Shown here: positions 18,996 through 20,061 of the stretch, piece by piece
Layout of the letters: each line of letters starts with the position of its first letter
How positions within the stretch are numbered: the first letter of the stretch is position 1
From: Azolla pinnata
Taxonomy: Eukaryota > Streptophyta > Polypodiopsida > Salviniales > Salviniaceae
Direction: 5' to 3'
Length of the DNA stretch: 20,061 nucleotides
NCBI GenBank assembly: GCA_037176905.1
Contig: JBBBWG010005603.1
Span: forward strand, 7,697-27,757
Translations under genes and position numbers: made by a program
The notes under the pieces: model-generated
Seen by the model: only the letters and a program-made list of their open reading frames with translations
The model's database searches: none
Told to the model about the DNA's origin: nothing

Positions 18996-19785
18996 CTAGG
19001 TAGCTGTCGACTTTGCGTGCTTCTTGGATTTTCTTTTTGCTCCTAACAACTTCTCAGAGCTCTTGTTCGTTGCTGCACGTCCTTGATTGAGATGTTGATC
19101 TTTATCTTTTGCTCCCATAACCGAAGCCTGAAGAATAACATTCAGTTTCAGTGATGAGAAGCAAAAGTATGGAGTAGAACAAACTAGAAGGCAGTCATCA
19201 ATTCACCTTGCGTTTTGCACGTTTCCGTTGCCGCTGTCGACCTGATTCCTTTTTCCTTTTCACTCCTCCTTCAACTTTAATATGCTATGGGGAACATTAA
19301 TTTACTTCAGGAAAAACTTTCCCCTTGGAAAAGAATGCTTGTTTTGTGATGAATGCAGTGTCAAGCTGCAGGTTAATGATATCCAATATCCTTTTCTCAA
19401 ATTATGGGGGAACACCACATACAGACATGTTTGTGAATGTGTGCATTCAAGCTCCTAACACAAAAGATCATCTATGTGGTCAATCAAAAGTTAACACAAT
19501 CAAGATGCCACATCTTTGTGACATTGTGTGCAAAATATCAATTCTCACACAAAAGATCGCTTCAAGTAAGGCTTCTAAAGCTTCATACCAAGCTGACGAA
19601 CAAAACACGTGTGCCCCAATAAAACCATCACGCTCGATAATATTTCAGCAACTAACCTCTACTGAAGCCATCGTTCGAGCATGTCTTTCTGCGTGAGTTT
19701 CTCCTTGTTCCTCCTCCTCCCCATCACTATTCAGCATTAATTTCAGTTTCCCCTCTTTCATAAGCTTCAGTGACCGTGCATGTTT
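18996..19785 (-). CDS. Last three exons of a Lys/Arg-rich, probably nucleolar, protein (5' end off the window)
   Basis: Three exons join in phase: 19785-19657 (43 codons), 19284-19207 (26 codons) and 19127-18996 (43 codons plus TAG). Each has an AG acceptor and a GT donor where needed. The first is charged (KHARSLKLMKEGKLKLML, an acidic GEEEEQGE stretch, then ERHARTMASVE). The second is strongly basic (KRKKES then RQRQRKRAKRK) and looks like a bipartite nuclear or nucleolar localisation signal. The last ends KRKSKKHAKSTAT. Such basic C-terminal tails are common in ribosome-biogenesis proteins, for example DEAD-box helicases and other nucleolar factors; the part seen is too short and biased to name a family. 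Upstream exons lie beyond the right edge or were not recognised. Confidence 0.65.
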
Positions 19786-19987
19786 CTAGGGTCAGAAAAA
19801 AGACCACAAAAATCATCAAATATTTCTCTATGAATTCCCTTGCTAACAAAAAAACACACCGTGTATAAAGAAAACGTGAACACTACACACTATGCATATG
19901 ACCTGCTTCACTGCCATTATTAGACTACCTTAATCTTTTGACCCCTAATTAGTCCATAATTTCCAGCCTAAAGCTTCTGGTCCTGAT

Positions 19988-20049
<62 letters not shown>

Positions 20050-20061
20050 TCTCTCTCTCTT
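19786..20061 (-). other. Presumed intron of the right-edge gene
   Basis: Sequence upstream of the acceptor at 19786-19787 (gene strand CCTAG) is T-rich on the gene strand, as expected for an intron end. No further exon was recognised before the CT microsatellite at the edge. Confidence 0.45.
19991..20061. repeat. CT dinucleotide microsatellite
   Basis: About 35 CT units with one small interruption near 20046, running to the window edge. On the strand of the neighbouring gene it is a GA run. Confidence 0.95.

Noticed and set aside
1-20061. A complete transposon, LTR element or virus-like insertion
   Set aside because: I saw no paired terminal repeats, transposase, integrase or reverse transcriptase motifs on either strand.

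Overview
The window looks like nuclear DNA of a land plant. It holds a plant-type biosynthetic arginine decarboxylase, many Arabidopsis-type telomere-like motifs (CCCTAAA and its complement), ordinary GT-AG introns of about 80 to 1400 bases, and abundant microsatellites. The arginine decarboxylase has eight coding introns, whereas the Arabidopsis ADC1 and ADC2 coding sequences have none. That argues mildly for a lineage outside the flowering plants (lycophyte, fern or moss), but the species cannot be fixed from sequence alone. There are no rRNA, tRNA, CRISPR or bacterial operon features.

Layout from left to right. (1) Positions 1-1746, plus strand: the 3' part of a GC-rich reading frame for a very low-complexity protein (Ser, His, Ala, Pro, Gln, Asp and Arg runs) that I cannot identify. 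(2) Positions 1747-7094: a 5.3 kb AT-richer intergenic region with no convincing gene. It contains at least five old local tandem duplications (units of about 118, 54, 128, 45 and 72 bases), GATC/CGAT-rich stretches, and telomere-like motifs that build into an array just upstream of the next gene. (3) Positions 7095-10719, plus strand: a complete nine-exon gene for the GPN-loop GTPase GPN3 (275 residues), with one GC-AG intron. (4) Positions 10720-11464: the space between two convergent genes, with a five-copy 28-base minisatellite. (5) Positions 11465-16192, minus strand: a complete nine-exon arginine decarboxylase gene (743 residues). Its second intron carries a tandem duplication that includes a piece of exon 3, with a telomere-like motif at the junction. 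(6) Positions 16193-17285: the ADC upstream region with telo-box motifs and several simple repeats. (7) Positions 17286-17795, minus strand: a small protein with a signal-peptide-like N-terminus, a run of about 39 serines and an acidic C-terminal tail, not recognised. (8) Positions 18996-19785, minus strand: the last three exons of a gene for a Lys/Arg-rich, probably nuclear or nucleolar, protein that starts beyond the right edge. The window ends in a long CT microsatellite.

The genes do not form a pathway. GPN3 serves RNA polymerase II assembly and import. ADC makes agmatine, the first intermediate of one route to putrescine. What they share is telomere-like motifs close upstream of the start codon, a promoter feature common in plant growth- and translation-related genes. 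No complete transposon or virus-like element was recognised. The most unusual structures are the ADC intron duplication with its ghost exon, the alternating minisatellite between the convergent genes, and the candidate secreted poly-serine protein.
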